From positions 1-64,000 of the forward strand of contig JBGVTO010000043.1 of NCBI GenBank assembly GCA_041862635.1: a DNA stretch of 64,000 nt, given 5' to 3'. Positions 52,042 through 60,219 of this stretch are shown here, piece by piece (the first letter of the stretch is position 1; each line of letters starts with the position of its first letter). This stretch comes from NIOZ-UU13 sp041862635. GTDB lineage: Bacteria > Planctomycetota > Phycisphaerae > Sedimentisphaerales > Anaerobacaceae. The notes beneath the pieces are model-generated. The model saw nothing but the letters and a program-made list of their open reading frames with translations, made no database searches and was not told where the DNA came from. The position numbers were made by a program, and so were the translations under genes.

Positions 52042-54075
52042 CTATCTGATAAGGTTGCTCAGCTCTCGCAGTATGTCGTTGGCGACTCTGATGGTCCTTG
52101 CATTGGCCTGGAAGCCGTTTTGGGCTTGAATCATAGAAACAAACTGAGTCGCCACATCTGCGTTGGATTTTTCCAATGCTCCACCATGAATGGAGCCGGC
52201 ACCGCCGGTCATAGCCTGTGTAGCTACAGGCGCTCCTGAGTTGGCCGAAGTAGTAAAGTACCCGCCGCCGACACTTTCCAGGCCTGATGTATTCTGGAAC
52301 AATGCTATCTGTACCGCTGCAATGTCCTTCTTGATGCCGTTAGAGAAAGCACCGATAACTATGCCTTCCTTATTGACCGATACCGTGGACAGATTACCTG
52401 CTTCGTAGCCATCCTGTTCTTTTGCTACTGCTGTAGAGTTTCCAGCGAATTGTGTCAAGCCGTTTAGTGAGCCTATGGTGCCAAGGTCTAAGCTGATGGT
52501 TTGTGGATTCGAGGGGTCTTGTGCAAAGCTTATTACAAACTCAGCTGGGTCGCTGCCGCCCAAACCGGTGTAATAGCCGTTCGTCGCGTCAAAGGTTATA
52601 TCTTCGATACGCCGATTTGCTACAGTTATCTCATTGATATTGCCGGTGATTGAGGTCAGCACCATGTCCCACGTATTGGGGGTATCTGTCCGGACAAATG
52701 CGCCCGAGAAAACGTGTTTACCACCCAGGGAATCGTAAGTCATAATATTAACACTTCTGACCTCGTCGCCGCCGACGGTCAACATCTCGAAATACGCCGG
52801 CATTGTAAGCGTGCCGTCGCCACTCCATGCCATAGTCAAATCCGATTTACTGTAGCCGCTGGTTGCATCGGTTATACGTATTTGGCCGTTGACCAAAGAC
52901 GCCGTCGCATCGTCAAGAACACCGTGCGGACCATGGCCTTGTACGGTTTCTGCACACACTCCAGTTACATCTACACCACCATCTTTTAAACCAACACTGG
53001 TAATTGTAATCAGGGGAACCTCACCATCTGAATCACCCATTGTATCAACAAAAGTAAAAGTTGTACCTGTCGCCAAAGCTGCTGACGGCGTTATGCCACC
53101 GGAAGCAGGAGTGGTTGACAAGGCATCAAGGGCAGCTGTAATCGTCGCAACATTTGCATTATAGTCGAGCTCTGTGGTTGTTGCGCCATCGTATGTTAGG
53201 GTGTACTTACCTTCATCTGGTACCCCACCACCGCCCGTCAGTGTTACCGTCTGAACCTCCGCAGTCCGAGCACCACCTTCGTCAACGTTCAAGTAGTCCA
53301 GTACATCCTGTAATGTGGTGGTCGCAGTAACATCCATAGTCAGATCCGTGGTCGGACTGCCGCCTAAGGCAGTACCATCCGGTTTGTAACCGGAGAAGGT
53401 AATCACTCCCGCGGTCAGCGTTCCAGTATATTGGTCGAGGTCATTGATAAATGTGGACCCGACAGCCGCAGTGCCGTTTTGGGTGTAAGTTACATTCGAG
53501 GCCAGCAGTTGTGTTTGTGGTGCCATAAACGTCTCATCGGCGCTTAAATTACCGGATACTACTATTTGTGACGTAAGCCTTGCCGGCATCGGGACATCGT
53601 AAGGTACATGCAGGTCGCTGTCACCGGCAATCTGGAAGCCGTCAGTTTCACCCAATGAACCGATACGCTGGACGCGATAGCCTGTGGAAGGGTCAACCAT
53701 AATTGAGTCCGCATCAACGGCAAAGGCACCTGCACGAGTGTAGATGTTCTGTTGACCGTCACTGACCACAAAATAGCCTTCTCCTTCTAACGCCAGGTCC
53801 AGAGGATTACCTGTATTTACAATGTTGCCCTGTGTTGTGTTTGGGGTTATACCGGCTACTCCAACACCGCTGCCCATCTGTTGAGGGTTAGTGCCGCCGA
53901 CGGTACTTGTTGGCTGTGAGGCCTTTTTTATCGTCTCACTTAGTAGTTCCGAGAAGGTTATTCTGCTGGCCTTAAAGGCGGTGGTATTGACGTTGGCCAG
54001 GTTGTTGCCGGCTACATCAATCATTTTCTGGTGGGCTTGCAGCCCCGTAACTCCGGCGGATAATGCAAAACTCAT
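52042..54075 (-). CDS. flgE: Flagellar hook protein FlgE
   Basis: 677 residues, much longer than the ~400-residue enteric hook protein. N-terminus SAGVTGLQAHQKMIDVAGNN, LANVNTTAFKASRITFSELL; NTTQGNIVNTGNPLDLALEG; C-terminus GALEKSNADVATQFVSMIQA, QNGFQANARTIRVANDILRE. The added bulk is a beta-rich insert at ~270-390 with a repeat-like unit (EVQTVTLTGGGGVPDEGKYT; LDYNANVATITAALDAL), probably an outward-facing domain. Second gene after the flgD sigma-54 promoter. Confidence 0.95.
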   Translation of the reverse strand: MSFALSAGVTGLQAHQKMIDVAGNNLANVNTTAFKASRITFSELLSETIKKASQPTSTVGGTNPQQMGSGVGVAGITPNTTQGNIVNTGNPLDLALEGEGYFVVSDGQQNIYTRAGAFAVDADSIMVDPSTGYRVQRIGSLGETDGFQIAGDSDLHVPYDVPMPARLTSQIVVSGNLSADETFMAPQTQLLASNVTYTQNGTAAVGSTFINDLDQYTGTLTAGVITFSGYKPDGTALGGSPTTDLTMDVTATTTLQDVLDYLNVDEGGARTAEVQTVTLTGGGGVPDEGKYTLTYDGATTTELDYNANVATITAALDALSTTPASGGITPSAALATGTTFTFVDTMGDSDGEVPLITITSVGLKDGGVDVTGVCAETVQGHGPHGVLDDATASLVNGQIRITDATSGYSKSDLTMAWSGDGTLTMPAYFEMLTVGGDEVRSVNIMTYDSLGGKHVFSGAFVRTDTPNTWDMVLTSITGNINEITVANRRIEDITFDATNGYYTGLGGSDPAEFVISFAQDPSNPQTISLDLGTIGSLNGLTQFAGNSTAVAKEQDGYEAGNLSTVSVNKEGIVIGAFSNGIKKDIAAVQIALFQNTSGLESVGGGYFTTSANSGAPVATQAMTGGAGSIHGGALEKSNADVATQFVSMIQAQNGFQANARTIRVANDILRELSNLIR

Positions 54076-54114
54076 TTTTATCTCTCCTTAAATCGAAACC
54101 TTAAATCTCTGAAT

Positions 54115-54498
54115 TTAGTTTTTGACGGATATTACATTTTCCAATCCAAACATATAGTCTCCTACTCTCAAGAATATTTCCCCGTCAACGTTATTATAAA
54201 CTTGTTCGACTATGCCGCTTGTGATATCTGTTTCACCTGTCTCGGTTTCCAGCATGAATGAAACTTCCTTACCTATCAACGAATTGGCATAGGTAAGCTC
54301 AGTAGTGGCAAGCACCTTTGCAAAGCTTTCGTTCATTGATTCGAGCTGCTGTAGTTGTGAGAACTGGGCCAGCTGGGAAGCCATCTCATTATTGTCTAAA
54401 GGTTCCAGCGGGTTCTGGTTTTGTAGTTGGACTATCAGAAGATTCATATAATCCATTTGGATGTTACTTGCTGTGTTTGTTGCTGATATTGGGTCCAT
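54115..54498 (-). CDS. flgD: Hook-capping/scaffold protein FlgD, short form
   Basis: 127 residues. Conserved N-terminal block MDYMNLLIVQLQNQNPLEPL, DNNEMASQLAQFSQLQQLES, then SLIGKEVSFMLETETGETDI. The C-terminal Ig/tudor-like domains of longer FlgD proteins are mostly missing; only one strand-rich stretch (GEIFLRVGDYMFGLENVISV) remains, as in some short FlgD/YlxG proteins. First gene of the rod-hook operon, 97 bases from the predicted start of a sigma-54 promoter. Confidence 0.92.
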   Translation of the reverse strand: MDPISATNTASNIQMDYMNLLIVQLQNQNPLEPLDNNEMASQLAQFSQLQQLESMNESFAKVLATTELTYANSLIGKEVSFMLETETGETDITSGIVEQVYNNVDGEIFLRVGDYMFGLENVISVKN

Positions 54499-54604
54499 AA
54501 CTTTTCAACCTTTTTCAAAAGACAAAAAACTAAATTTCTTTTCAAATCCCGAGGTTGTCGGTCACAACTCGACACCTTACTGGTACGAGCGACAGGCAAA
54601 AGGA

Positions 54605-54620
54605 AGCAATTGTTGTGCCA
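54605..54620 (-). promoter_or_regulatory. Sigma-54 promoter of the flgD operon
   Basis: On the minus strand TGGCACAACAATTGCT matches TGGCAC-N5-TTGCW throughout; GG and GC are exactly 10 bases apart. Start would be near 54594, about 96 bases before flgD. It should drive the operon from flgD to flgL. Confidence 0.88.
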
Positions 54621-55139
54621 CATTACAATCGCCGCCGCTTTTGTGATACACAACTTCCTGTCACAACAGACATTACGGAAAATAAAAAGTTGAATAAAGG
54701 TAGAAATCACCTTTGTTAACAGATTCTCTTAGGGGATAAATTTTCCTGTATCCCAGAAAATTTTTCCGGCTTGGACTTGATGGTCTTGCTGAAAATTTTT
54801 GTTGTTCTGTTTTAGTTTACTCGGTGACACTAAAACGTCCCATAAAAAGCAATGTCTTCTCGTTGTTGGCATTGCTTTCTTAATCCGCACTTATTGATAA
54901 CGGCCTCATGCCGAATAAGTGCGGGATGTCCTATAATAATAATCATATAATCCGATGTATTTTTGATGCTGACAGAATCAATGACATTATTGGCCGGTCC
55001 CATAAATAAATTAAAGTTGTCTTTGGATGTCTGTCGATTTATGGCTTTGTATTATTCACATATCTATGAAGTTTGAATACCTACATAACGTGAAAACAAC
55101 TTACTTAGCGCCGAACAACACTTATAGTTTTGGGCAAAG
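54621..55139. other. Divergent regulatory region between flgD and the first activator
   Basis: 519 bases without a gene between the flgD promoter and the activator. Contains two stem-loops: AAAGCAATG (54846-54854) with CATTGCTTT (54870-54878), and CCGCACTTATT (54885-54895) with AATAAGTGCGG (54914-54924), the latter enclosing CGGC-CTCAT-GCCG. They may be activator sites, a terminator pair or a small RNA. The activator promoter was not identified. Confidence 0.5.
54846..54924. repeat. Pair of stem-loops upstream of the flgD promoter
   Basis: Two separate perfect stems of 9 and 11 pairs, 6 bases apart, about 230-300 bases upstream of the flgD -24/-12 element. The second contains a nested 4-pair stem. 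Dyads at this distance suit enhancer sites for an NtrC-type activator, but a small RNA or terminator is equally possible from sequence alone. Confidence 0.5.
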
Positions 55140-56591
55140 ATGAGTTTACGTAGAATTGTTGTAGTAAGCAAGGACCCCGAAGTTCAGCAGCTGGCTCAGG
55201 GGTATGGCCAGGAAGTATTTGGGGCCGATAACCTGGCCGATGCTTTGGATATCGTTCAAACGGTCAATCCGGATTTAATTCTTTTCGACCATCGGTTTGG
55301 CCCGCATCATATCCATGAATTCCTTGAAAAGACCGATAAAAATTCAATCGATGCTCCCATCGTGGTGGTTGGTAATGATGATAACAACACCGACTTGTCC
55401 ACAGAGTTTATACAGACCGGGGCCTATGACTATCTGAAGTCAAGGCAGGATTATGCTCAGCTGGAGCAAATTATAAACAGGATAAAAATTAAATCCAAAA
55501 CTTCTCACTCTGAACAAAGCACAAGTTGTTTTTTTGCTGAAGACTTAGCTGTTTCTGTCTCTATGGTCGGCTGCAGTAAAGCTATTCTCAATACTCTCAA
55601 AATGATTAAACTTGTGGCTGCCAGCCGATGCAATCCGATTTTGATAGTTGGTGAAACAGGCACAGGTAAAGAGCTCGCCGCTAAGGCGATACATACTCTA
55701 AGGCATCCGAACGAGCAATTTGTAGCCGTAAATTGTGCAGCTCTGACAGCGAATCTGCTGGAAAGCGAGCTTTTTGGCCATGTGAAAGGCTCTTTTACCG
55801 GTGCTGACCATGAGAAAACAGGACTTATGGAATTGGCCCAGTCTGGCACGCTCTTGCTTGATGAAATAAGTGAGATGCCAATAGACCTGCAGGCTAAATT
55901 GCTCCGTGTCTTACAGGAAAAAAGCTTCCGAAAGGTCGGGGGTATAAAAAATATCCCCTGCAGCGCCACGATAATAGCTTCGAGCAATCGTAATCTCAAA
56001 AATGAAGTCCAGACCAATCGCTTCCGACGCGACCTTTATTACCGCCTGAATATTTGTCCTGTTACTCTGGCTCCTATTAAGTCACAAGAACGGAGACAAG
56101 ACATACGGCTCTTAGCTGAATACTTTCTAAAGACGTCAACTATCTGTCCAGAGAAGTGCGGTAAGATAACATCACTGACTGAATTAGCTATCGAAGTCTT
56201 AGAGAAGCACGATTGGCCCGGCAATGTCCGTGAGTTGCGTAACGTCATCGAAAGGGCGATTCTGCTGGAGACAACAGACAAGATCGGACTAAACGCTATC
56301 TATATTGACCCGACTCAATGGAGTGAGGCATCGGACAGCCTGACACCCGGTCTCATCAAAGATTTCTCATTGGCAAAGGCCGAACGCGAGCTGATTGCTC
56401 GGGCTTTGAAGAAAACAGGCTGGCAAAAGACACGTGCTGCTGCTCTTCTTGGCATAACCAGAGCAACTCTTTACGCCAAGGTCAAGCAGTACAATATCGA
56501 AAAGGATTCGTATATTGCGCACGGCCCTGTTAAACAAGAGCAAAATGACGTTTCAGCATCATCCTTATCTCAGCCGGTAGCGGCTCTCTGA
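55140..56591 (+). CDS. NtrC-type sigma-54 activator with receiver domain
   Basis: 483 residues, domains receiver (~1-120), AAA+ (~142-370) and Fis-type HTH (~420-460). Receiver keeps the aspartate D50 (DLILFDHRFG) and lysine K100 but lacks the switch Ser/Thr and one of the two acidic residues. AAA+ domain has Walker A GETGTGKE, Walker B TLLLDEISEM and arginine-finger region RFRRDLYYRLN. The sigma-54 contact loop is GSFTGA (217-222) instead of GAFTGA. HTH: TRAAALLGITRATLYAKVKQ. Probably turns on the five sigma-54 promoters in this window; FlrC/FlgR-like in role. No sensor kinase is encoded here. Confidence 0.92.
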   Translation: MSLRRIVVVSKDPEVQQLAQGYGQEVFGADNLADALDIVQTVNPDLILFDHRFGPHHIHEFLEKTDKNSIDAPIVVVGNDDNNTDLSTEFIQTGAYDYLKSRQDYAQLEQIINRIKIKSKTSHSEQSTSCFFAEDLAVSVSMVGCSKAILNTLKMIKLVAASRCNPILIVGETGTGKELAAKAIHTLRHPNEQFVAVNCAALTANLLESELFGHVKGSFTGADHEKTGLMELAQSGTLLLDEISEMPIDLQAKLLRVLQEKSFRKVGGIKNIPCSATIIASSNRNLKNEVQTNRFRRDLYYRLNICPVTLAPIKSQERRQDIRLLAEYFLKTSTICPEKCGKITSLTELAIEVLEKHDWPGNVRELRNVIERAILLETTDKIGLNAIYIDPTQWSEASDSLTPGLIKDFSLAKAERELIARALKKTGWQKTRAAALLGITRATLYAKVKQYNIEKDSYIAHGPVKQEQNDVSASSLSQPVAAL

Positions 56592-56748
56592 TAGGATTCT
56601 AACTGGCCGATGCCTGTTAGAAAATCTATCGATTCGTCTAAAATGCTGACATTTCTTTACACTGCGAACATCTTTAGCTAACGCCCAAGGTTGATTTTTC
56701 GGGCAAAAAGCCTCTAAATACATCAATCCCTCCATTTGTAGCCGTCTC

Positions 56749-56764
56749 TGGCACAGTTATTGCT
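56749..56764 (+). promoter_or_regulatory. Sigma-54 promoter of the TPR/STN gene
   Basis: TGGCACAGTTATTGCT fits TGGCAC-N5-TTGCW with exact GG-N10-GC spacing. Start would be near 56775, about 125 bases before the ATG at 56900. It lies in the 308-base gap after the activator (56592-56899), which also contains a GC-rich palindromic patch (56832-56872) and no gene. Confidence 0.86.
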
Positions 56765-56899
56765 GCTTTCTTAAAAATGAGGTTGTGAGATACGCCTCCA
56801 CCGTTTTGACCCCGCTGGTTCGTTTTGCTTGCACCTGCGGTTGCGCAGGCACAGGTGAGAAGCAAACAGCGGGGGGCGGTGGGGGCTGACTTGGAAGCT

Positions 56900-59398
56900 A
56901 TGGCAGCAGAAGAACAAAAAAATGTTCTCCAAAAGGATACTTCCGATGTGCCATTGGACAGTGAATTATTTACGGATGAAGTTCGCAGGGAGCTCTCGGA
57001 GCGCGATGTGTTTGTTGGAGATGAAGATTTTTACAAACTTTTGGCAGATTCCACCCAGGCTGCTGCAGTTCAACAACCTGTCGGCACAAGCCAAATCCCG
57101 CTGCAGTCGATTCAACATAAACGTTTTTCGGCCCTTCAAAAAGTCCTCATTGCTGCCATTATTGTAATTGGTGCAATATTGATGTACGCGCTGTTGGAAC
57201 CTTTACTACGGCCCCTTAACGAAGTTCCAACACCTGCCGCTCAACAAGCACCCCCCTCTGAATCGCCGGTTGAAGATTCCACACAGGTAGTACAGGAACA
57301 AATCCAAAAGCCGGAGCCTTTGTTTCCACCAGCACAACCTCTGTCTTTGGAAGTTGCTCGCAATTTCTATCTGCAAAAGGATTACGACAAGGCTTATGCA
57401 GTTTATAATCAGCTTCGTCAAAATCTTCCAGCCGGTGCTGAAGCGGAATTGCTGAATGATTTCCTTCAACTAAAAATGACTTTGTGTTTGAGGGGGGCTG
57501 GCAACCACGACCAGGCCAACAATTTACTCAGAACACTTTCACAAAATCGCTCACCTGTCGTAAGGGTGATTGCAAATTATAACCTGAGTTTTGCCGAGGT
57601 GCAGAAGAAACAGTATCTCAAGGCGAGAACCAGAGCTTATCAGACGATTGCTATGGTCGAAGCAGTGGATTTCGACAAGGATTGGGCTTTGTCGTTGCAG
57701 CGTGATTGTCATTTCCTCATTGCTGAGTCGATGACCAGAAATATCCTTTCGCTTTGCGATGCCGATACGGACCTTCCTGACCGGTTGTGGAGTCCCGATT
57801 TATCGGGATTCGAGATTGACCCTTTCACTAACTTGGATGAGACGCAGTTACGAGTCCTTTTGAATTCCGGCTCAAAGCAATTAACAGAAGGATTGCTCAG
57901 CCCACAGATTCAGAAGCTCGAACATCAGGGTGTTCCACCTCGTTGGTCTGTCGTTGCTCATGGGGCATCGATTGAAGAGCTGCTGGCAAGATTTACTGCA
58001 AATGCTGGCCTTGATATTTCCTGGGTCCACCACAAGAGGCCAGCCGAAGAGCCGGCAAGGGATGCTATACGCAAGAGGCCTGTGAGTTTGTATCTGCCGA
58101 CGGCAACCGCCCAGCAGGCCATCGAAGTGGCAGCCGGACACGTGGGCTTATTGGCACGTCTCGATGAAAATGGGCTCGTAAAAATTTCCGACCCGGCTGA
58201 CTATTCTTCATTAACAGAACACGTATCTTTGCTTATCCAGGATACTATTTCATTTTGGAGAAAATTTTTACTCACATTCCATAACGACCAACGTATTCCA
58301 AATGCTCATTTTGCTCTGGGACTTTTGCATGCTCAGAAGGGACAGCTTACCAACGCTATTGCGGAGTACAAGTTAGTGGCCAACCACTTTTCACAATCAT
58401 CTTTGGCGCCGCATGCACTGTTAAACTCGAGCAAGCTCAAAGCTGATCTCCCTGACTATTCCGGTGCCCGAGAGGATTTGACACAGCTTGTTGAGCAGTA
58501 TCCTGATACCGAATTTTATGGCCAGGCATGTTTGAATCTTGCTGATGCCACAAAGAAAGCCGGACTTGGGAACGAAGCTGAACGGCTCTATCGCAAAGTG
58601 TACAATCTTGGTTTGTCCTCGGAGTTGCAGATTGCCTCTGCTCTCGGAGCAGGCAGATGTTCCTACGAGGCTCAGGACTATGAAACTGCCGCCGGATGGC
58701 TGACTCGATACCTCAAACTCACTAAAGACCGCACAGACACGGACTTCTACTTAGCATACTTTCTCCTGGGCAAAACCAACCTGGCATTAAAAAAGCCTCA
58801 GCAAGCCTGTGCTGCTTTTGAATTTGCCCTGAGCGGACCGGCAGGGCGACTTACCAGAGAAAAGTATGTGGAGACTGTCTCAGCTTTAGTCGAAACCCAA
58901 ATACAACTGGAGCATTTCGTCGAGGCTCTTACATTGTTGGAGAGCATACATTCCTGGCAATTCTCAAAGAAAGAATCTATCGAGTTATTACTGCTAAAGA
59001 GCAAAGTATTTCGTTTTATGGGCTTGCCCGATAAAGCTATCACCGTACTTGGTGACATCGCCGAATATTTGCCTGACTCTCAGTTGAAAACAAGGGTGTC
59101 TTTTGAGTTAGCTAACTGCTACATCGCTAAAGGAGATTTAAAATTTGCCCACAAGATGTTAACAGAAATTCTTATTAGCGCTGCCCCTGGACCTTTGGCG
59201 CACGAAGTAGCTCTCGAATTAGCGCAGGTTGCTTTGAAACTTGGTCAAAACTCTCAAACAGTCTCTGTTTGTTTGCAGCTTTTGGATTCAGCGGTATCAG
59301 CCCCGATAGAGCAAAAAGCCTTGAAGCTGCTGGCAGCCGCTTATAACCAACAGAAAAAGTATGACAATGCAGCATTAGCTCTGTTAGGTCAAAGGTAA
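56900..59398 (+). CDS. Membrane-anchored TPR protein with STN-like domain
   Basis: 832 residues from the ATG at 56900 (GGAAG about 4 bases upstream); a TTG frame from 56825 runs through a repeat palindrome and is not favoured. One membrane helix at ~81-101 (KVLIAAIIVIGAILMYALLE), so the rest should be periplasmic. TPR-like segments at ~150-280; an STN/secretin-N-like domain at ~357-430 (GASIEELLARFTANAGLDIS, then RPVSLYLPTATAQQAIEVAA); then about ten more TPRs to the end. Not a standard flagellar gene, but under its own sigma-54 promoter between two sigma-54 activators. Perhaps a periplasmic scaffold for the motor. Function unknown. Confidence 0.7.
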   Translation: MAAEEQKNVLQKDTSDVPLDSELFTDEVRRELSERDVFVGDEDFYKLLADSTQAAAVQQPVGTSQIPLQSIQHKRFSALQKVLIAAIIVIGAILMYALLEPLLRPLNEVPTPAAQQAPPSESPVEDSTQVVQEQIQKPEPLFPPAQPLSLEVARNFYLQKDYDKAYAVYNQLRQNLPAGAEAELLNDFLQLKMTLCLRGAGNHDQANNLLRTLSQNRSPVVRVIANYNLSFAEVQKKQYLKARTRAYQTIAMVEAVDFDKDWALSLQRDCHFLIAESMTRNILSLCDADTDLPDRLWSPDLSGFEIDPFTNLDETQLRVLLNSGSKQLTEGLLSPQIQKLEHQGVPPRWSVVAHGASIEELLARFTANAGLDISWVHHKRPAEEPARDAIRKRPVSLYLPTATAQQAIEVAAGHVGLLARLDENGLVKISDPADYSSLTEHVSLLIQDTISFWRKFLLTFHNDQRIPNAHFALGLLHAQKGQLTNAIAEYKLVANHFSQSSLAPHALLNSSKLKADLPDYSGAREDLTQLVEQYPDTEFYGQACLNLADATKKAGLGNEAERLYRKVYNLGLSSELQIASALGAGRCSYEAQDYETAAGWLTRYLKLTKDRTDTDFYLAYFLLGKTNLALKKPQQACAAFEFALSGPAGRLTREKYVETVSALVETQIQLEHFVEALTLLESIHSWQFSKKESIELLLLKSKVFRFMGLPDKAITVLGDIAEYLPDSQLKTRVSFELANCYIAKGDLKFAHKMLTEILISAAPGPLAHEVALELAQVALKLGQNSQTVSVCLQLLDSAVSAPIEQKALKLLAAAYNQQKKYDNAALALLGQR

Positions 59399-60192
59399 TG
59401 ATGATGAAAAACAAGAATTCTATTGGTTATTGGGTATTGGTTATTGGTTGTTGGTTATTGGTAAACCATTTACCTTTTACTTTTTACCATTTACCAAACT
59501 CCGCTGCTGCGGTTGGTCAAAAATCGCCGCAGAGCAGTCTTACCATCCTGCCGGATCCAAATAGTGACCTCAGACAACAATTGTGGCGGGCTGAGCTTAG
59601 TATTGCTAAAGGCGAAAAGGATGAAAGAACAAAGGATGAGCTTAAGCGGATAATCGAACAAATCCGCTCTATCGAGCTTAAGCCGGATAAGCAGCCCTCT
59701 GAGCCGGTCCCTGTCCCCGAAGTTGTACAAATAACTGAACCTAATGAGACTTTTTCCGATGTGGCAGTACCGAAGGAGCAAAAGACAACGGAAATTGAAA
59801 CCAAACTGCCATACGAGCCGATAAGTGACCAAACTTTACAGATACTCAAGGACCTCTCGCAGCATCTTGACAATCTGCGCAACTCTTTTGAGCTGGGAGA
59901 GACCCTGGTTCTCAGCGGAAATTTAAAGGAAGCTGCAATATTTTACCAGGAAGCCCTTAAACGCAAAAGTCCTGATGAAGTCGGCTCAGCGCGGGACAGA
60001 GCCTGGATCTTATTTCAAATAGGCAACTGTCTGCGGAATGATGACCCGATCACGGCAATGAAGATGTACGGACAACTAATTACAGAGTACCCCAATTCGC
60101 CGTGGAGGGAATTAGCCGAAGCTCGGAGCAAATTGCTCGATTGGTACCAGAAGGACAAACCGCATAAGTTGATTGCCGAATATAAACTATAG
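59398..60192 (+). CDS. Secreted TPR protein with repeat-derived signal sequence
   Basis: 264 residues, start ATG overlapping the upstream stop (TAATG). The hydrophobic N-terminus (SIGYWVLVIGCWLLV) is encoded by the low-complexity TATTGGT repeat at 59421-59461; it could act as a signal or lipobox-like leader (VIGC). A charged helix and Pro-rich linker (SEPVPVPEVVQITEPNETFS) follow, then two TPR-like repeats (GETLVLSGNLKEAAIFYQEA; FQIGNCLRNDDPITAMKMYG). Probably periplasmic and working with the TPR/STN protein, because the genes are coupled. No known family recognised. Confidence 0.65.
   Translation: MMMKNKNSIGYWVLVIGCWLLVNHLPFTFYHLPNSAAAVGQKSPQSSLTILPDPNSDLRQQLWRAELSIAKGEKDERTKDELKRIIEQIRSIELKPDKQPSEPVPVPEVVQITEPNETFSDVAVPKEQKTTEIETKLPYEPISDQTLQILKDLSQHLDNLRNSFELGETLVLSGNLKEAAIFYQEALKRKSPDEVGSARDRAWILFQIGNCLRNDDPITAMKMYGQLITEYPNSPWRELAEARSKLLDWYQKDKPHKLIAEYKL
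59421..59499. repeat. Low-complexity TATTGG / TTTACC repeat, coding
   Basis: Tandem TATTGGT units (59421-59461) are followed by repeated TTTACC units (59461-59499). Both are the kind of short AT-rich repeat seen elsewhere in the window but here they lie in frame and make up the signal-like N-terminus of the small TPR protein. Confidence 0.7.
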
Positions 60193-60219
60193 TTCATTGG
60201 GACAATAGTCAATAATCAA

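Noticed and set aside
56825..56899. TTG start for the TPR/STN gene
   Set aside because: The added 25 residues are encoded by a GC-rich palindrome; the ATG at 56900 has a ribosome site and fits the sigma-54 leader.
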